Positions 4,694 to 6,493 of a stretch of 6,493 bases of DNA are shown here, piece after piece. The stretch spans positions 1 through 6,493 of the forward strand of contig JASHSA010000081.1 of NCBI GenBank assembly GCA_030037035.1, read 5' to 3'. How positions within the stretch are numbered: position 1 is the first letter of the stretch; each line of letters opens with the position of its first letter. Both the position numbers and the translations under genes were made by a program. The notes beneath the pieces are model-generated. The model searched no databases. It had not been told where the DNA came from and was given only the letters and a program-made list of their open reading frames with translations. The stretch is from Thermoplasmata archaeon (lineage in GTDB: Archaea > Thermoplasmatota > Thermoplasmata > Lutacidiplasmatales > UBA184).

Positions 4694-6385
4694 ATGCCGC
4701 GAGCCAGGCTTCGTTGCCGAAGGCTCCTCGCTCCGAGGCTGGTGGTCGTGCTCGCGGTCACGGCGCTCCTCGCCGGAACGGCCGCCGTCGCGGAAGTCGT
4801 CCCGTACGCCGCCCCACGCACCCCCCCCGCCGGGTCCGAGGCGGTTCCGGGGATCCCCGTCGCCGCGGGGAACGCGTTCCGCACGGACATGCGCGCCTCG
4901 AACGTGATCGGGCAGTCGAACTTCGTTTCGAGGCTTGCCGGGCCCGCCGCCGCCAACCTCACGGAGCCGACCGGGGTCGCGTTCGACGCCTTCGGGGATC
5001 TCTGGGTCGCGGACACCGGCACCAACCGCGTGCTCGAGTTCTCCCCGCCGTTCGTGCCCGGGATGAACGCGACGCTCGTGATCGGCCAGTCGCGGCTGAT
5101 GAGCATCGGTCACAACGACACCGCGTCGGGGCTGGACCAGCCCCGGGGGGTCGCCTTCGACGCCTCCGGCGACCTCTGGGTCGCCGACTCGGGGAACAAC
5201 CGCCTCCTCGAGTTCGTCCCCCCGTTCCGGACCGGGATGAACGCGAGCGTCGTGCTCGGCCAGGCGTCGTTCACGACGGACGCGAGCGCGAACGGCTCGG
5301 CCGGCCTGTACGACCCGGCCGACCTCGCGTTCCTGCCCTCCGGGGAGCTCGTCGTCTCCGACACGTTCAACAACCGACTCCTCGGCTACGCGCCCCCGTT
5401 CGTCGACGGCGAGAGCGCCGACCTCGTGATCGGCCAGAGCAGCTTTGGCGGCGTCCAGCCGAACACGACGGCGACGAACCTCTCGGCACCGTTCGACCTC
5501 GCCGCGACCGCGAACGGCAGCCTCTGGGTCGCCGACGCGGGGAACGCCCGTGCGCTCGGGTTCTTCCCGCCGCTCTCCTCCGGGATGCCGGCGTCGATCG
5601 TGCTCGGCGAGTCGAGCTTCACGAGCACGAGCGAGACGCTGCCGCTGGGGATGTACTCCCCCGAGGGGATCGCGGTCGACCGCGCCGGGGACGTCTGGGT
5701 CTCCGACCCGAGCTTCCCGAACCGCGTGACAGAGTACACGCCGCCGATCCAGGACAACGAGAACCCGTCCGTCATCCTCGGCCAGGTGAACAACACGAGC
5801 TCCTCCCGCGGGGTCAACCGTACCGAGTTCAACGCGCCGTTCGGGCTCGCCTTCGACCCCCTCGGCGAGCTCTGGGTCGTCGACTCCACCAACAATCGCG
5901 TCCTCGAGTTCGGGCCGGCCGCGTATCCCGTCACCTTCACCGAGAGCGGCCTTCCGGCGAAGACGCCCTGGTCGGTGACGTTCGCCGGCGTGACCCAGAG
6001 GACGGCGACGGGCTCGACGACGTTCTCGGTGCCGAACGGCTCCTACGCGTTCTCCGTCCCCGGGGTCGGAGGCTACTCGGCCAGCCCCTCGTCGGGCTCC
6101 GCGGTCGAGACGGGCTCCCCCGAGGGGATCGCCCTCACGTTCAGCCACTCCTCGGGCGCCATCCCCGTGAGCGGCTGGATGTTGATCAGCCTCCTGCTCC
6201 TCGCGATCGTCGTGCTCGAAGCGGTGCTGCTCGCCGTCCGGGGCCGGAAGCGACCGGCGCCGGCGACGGGGTCGCCCCCCCCGGCGGCCTCCGGCGGATC
6301 GCCATCGGAGGAGCCGCGCCCGGGGTCGACCGGCGCAGCCTCTGAGGGCCCGTCGGGTGGCTCGGTCCCGCCCCCGACCGGCTGA
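4694..6385 (+). CDS. Membrane-anchored surface protein with six-bladed NHL beta-propeller
   Basis: A 563-residue protein of unknown specific function, built for the outside of the cell. Residues 1-33 have an Arg-rich start and a hydrophobic stretch (LVVVLAVTALLAG), a signal peptide or anchor. Residues 71-410 are six NHL repeats of the form V-[IL]-G-Q ... G-[VI]-A-x-D ... L-W-V-x-D-x-x-N-N-R, forming one propeller. Residues 411-487 are a beta-rich domain starting VTFTESGLPAKTPWSVTF, a type frequent in thermoplasmatal surface proteins. A membrane helix (about 494-516) is followed by RGRKR and a Pro/Gly/Ser-rich tail of about 45 residues, placing the C-terminus inside. Twelve N-X-S/T sites lie in the outer part, fitting N-glycosylation. 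NHL propellers usually bind proteins, sugars or other ligands and some are enzymes; no catalytic residues are evident here. It has its own TATA box, so a link to the dehydrogenase operon is doubtful. Confidence 0.9.
   Translation: MPRARLRCRRLLAPRLVVVLAVTALLAGTAAVAEVVPYAAPRTPPAGSEAVPGIPVAAGNAFRTDMRASNVIGQSNFVSRLAGPAAANLTEPTGVAFDAFGDLWVADTGTNRVLEFSPPFVPGMNATLVIGQSRLMSIGHNDTASGLDQPRGVAFDASGDLWVADSGNNRLLEFVPPFRTGMNASVVLGQASFTTDASANGSAGLYDPADLAFLPSGELVVSDTFNNRLLGYAPPFVDGESADLVIGQSSFGGVQPNTTATNLSAPFDLAATANGSLWVADAGNARALGFFPPLSSGMPASIVLGESSFTSTSETLPLGMYSPEGIAVDRAGDVWVSDPSFPNRVTEYTPPIQDNENPSVILGQVNNTSSSRGVNRTEFNAPFGLAFDPLGELWVVDSTNNRVLEFGPAAYPVTFTESGLPAKTPWSVTFAGVTQRTATGSTTFSVPNGSYAFSVPGVGGYSASPSSGSAVETGSPEGIALTFSHSSGAIPVSGWMLISLLLLAIVVLEAVLLAVRGRKRPAPATGSPPPAASGGSPSEEPRPGSTGAASEGPSGGSVPPPTG
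4904..5923 (+). repeat. Six tandem NHL-type coding repeats, exact 174-bp period
   Basis: Within the surface protein gene, units begin at 4904, 5078, 5252, 5426, 5600 and 5774, each at the codon opening the V/I-x-G-Q/E motif, so the step is 174 bases (58 codons) five times running. Units 1 and 2 are the most alike, sharing long stretches such as GVAFDA.GDLWVAD and GMNA; units 3-6 are more diverged. Together they encode one six-bladed propeller. Confidence 0.88.
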
Positions 6386-6453
6386 GCGGACCCGCGGGGT
6401 GCGGCCCGGCGGGCGAATCGCGCCGTCCCCGCTCGGCCCGGCGCCCGCGCAGA

Positions 6454-6460
6454 GTTCAAG
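6454..6460 (+). promoter_or_regulatory. Possible weak TATA-like element near the right edge
   Basis: GTTCAAG is the only less GC-rich stretch in the 100 bases after the NHL gene and lies about 29 bases before an ATG at 6486, the spacing seen at the other promoters here. It resembles the equally weak CTCAAG element upstream of the ABC gene. Support is positional only. Confidence 0.22.
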
Positions 6461-6485
6461 ACGCCGCTCCGGCATCGCGAAGCGG

Positions 6486-6493
6486 ATGAGCGT
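6486..6493 (+). CDS. Possible start of the next gene (partial, product unknown)
   Basis: An ATG at 6486-6488 followed by AGC (Met-Ser) sits at the window edge, about 29 bases after a TATA-like element. Only eight bases are present, so neither reading frame nor product can be judged. It is listed because the promoter-to-start spacing matches the leaderless pattern of the neighbours. The remaining intergenic bases after 6385 show nothing recognisable. Confidence 0.2.

Noticed and set aside
6391..6398. CCCGCGGG palindrome after the NHL gene as a terminator
   Set aside because: An 8-base GC palindrome is expected by chance in such DNA and no T tract follows.
4295..6475. Long minus-strand open frame (726 residues) opposite the NHL gene and the E2 end
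   Set aside because: The composition is Arg/Glu/Gly/Ala-rich with no domain signal. It mirrors the codon bias of the plus-strand genes, whose products are clearly recognisable.

Overview
The window looks like a piece of a very GC-rich archaeal chromosome (around 70% G+C by eye), most likely from a high-GC lineage of the Thermoplasmatota. Three things point there. First, the genes with their own promoter have a short TATA-like box about 30 bases before the start codon and almost no leader. Second, the gene order E1alpha-E1beta-E2 of a 2-oxoacid dehydrogenase complex matches the order known from Thermoplasma. Third, the surface protein on the right carries an 'FTESGLP...WSV' domain that is common in thermoplasmatal surface proteins. 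The assignment is an inference from content; no rRNA or other marker gene is present.

Layout. Bases 1-1007 (minus strand) hold the ATPase of an ABC-2 type transporter. It overlaps, as ATGA, the first five codons of a following gene that runs off the left edge and is probably the permease. Bases 1008-1236 are a divergent promoter region with a GC-rich inverted repeat between the two promoters. Bases 1237-4615 (plus strand) are a compact three-gene operon: E1alpha, then E1beta overlapping it by four bases, then E2 eleven bases later. Sequence features resemble the branched-chain 2-oxoacid dehydrogenase branch more than classical pyruvate dehydrogenase. The usual fourth gene, E3 (dihydrolipoamide dehydrogenase), does not follow, although the E2 has an E3-binding domain. 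Bases 4694-6385 (plus strand) encode a membrane-anchored surface protein with a six-bladed NHL beta-propeller whose blades repeat with an exact 58-residue period. It has its own promoter. The last 108 bases are non-coding apart from a possible start codon for another gene at the right edge.

How the genes work together. E1alpha and E1beta form the thiamine-diphosphate-dependent decarboxylase. It passes an acyl group to the lipoyl lysine of E2, and E2 transfers it to CoA. Reoxidation of the lipoyl group must come from an E3 encoded elsewhere. The ABC transporter and the NHL surface protein have separate promoters and no evident metabolic link to this complex.

No clearly new system is visible. 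The most notable points are the missing E3, the rigid propeller repeat with a self-compensating indel, and a palindrome-rich segment between the divergent promoters. No tRNA, rRNA, CRISPR array, insertion sequence or attachment site was recognised.
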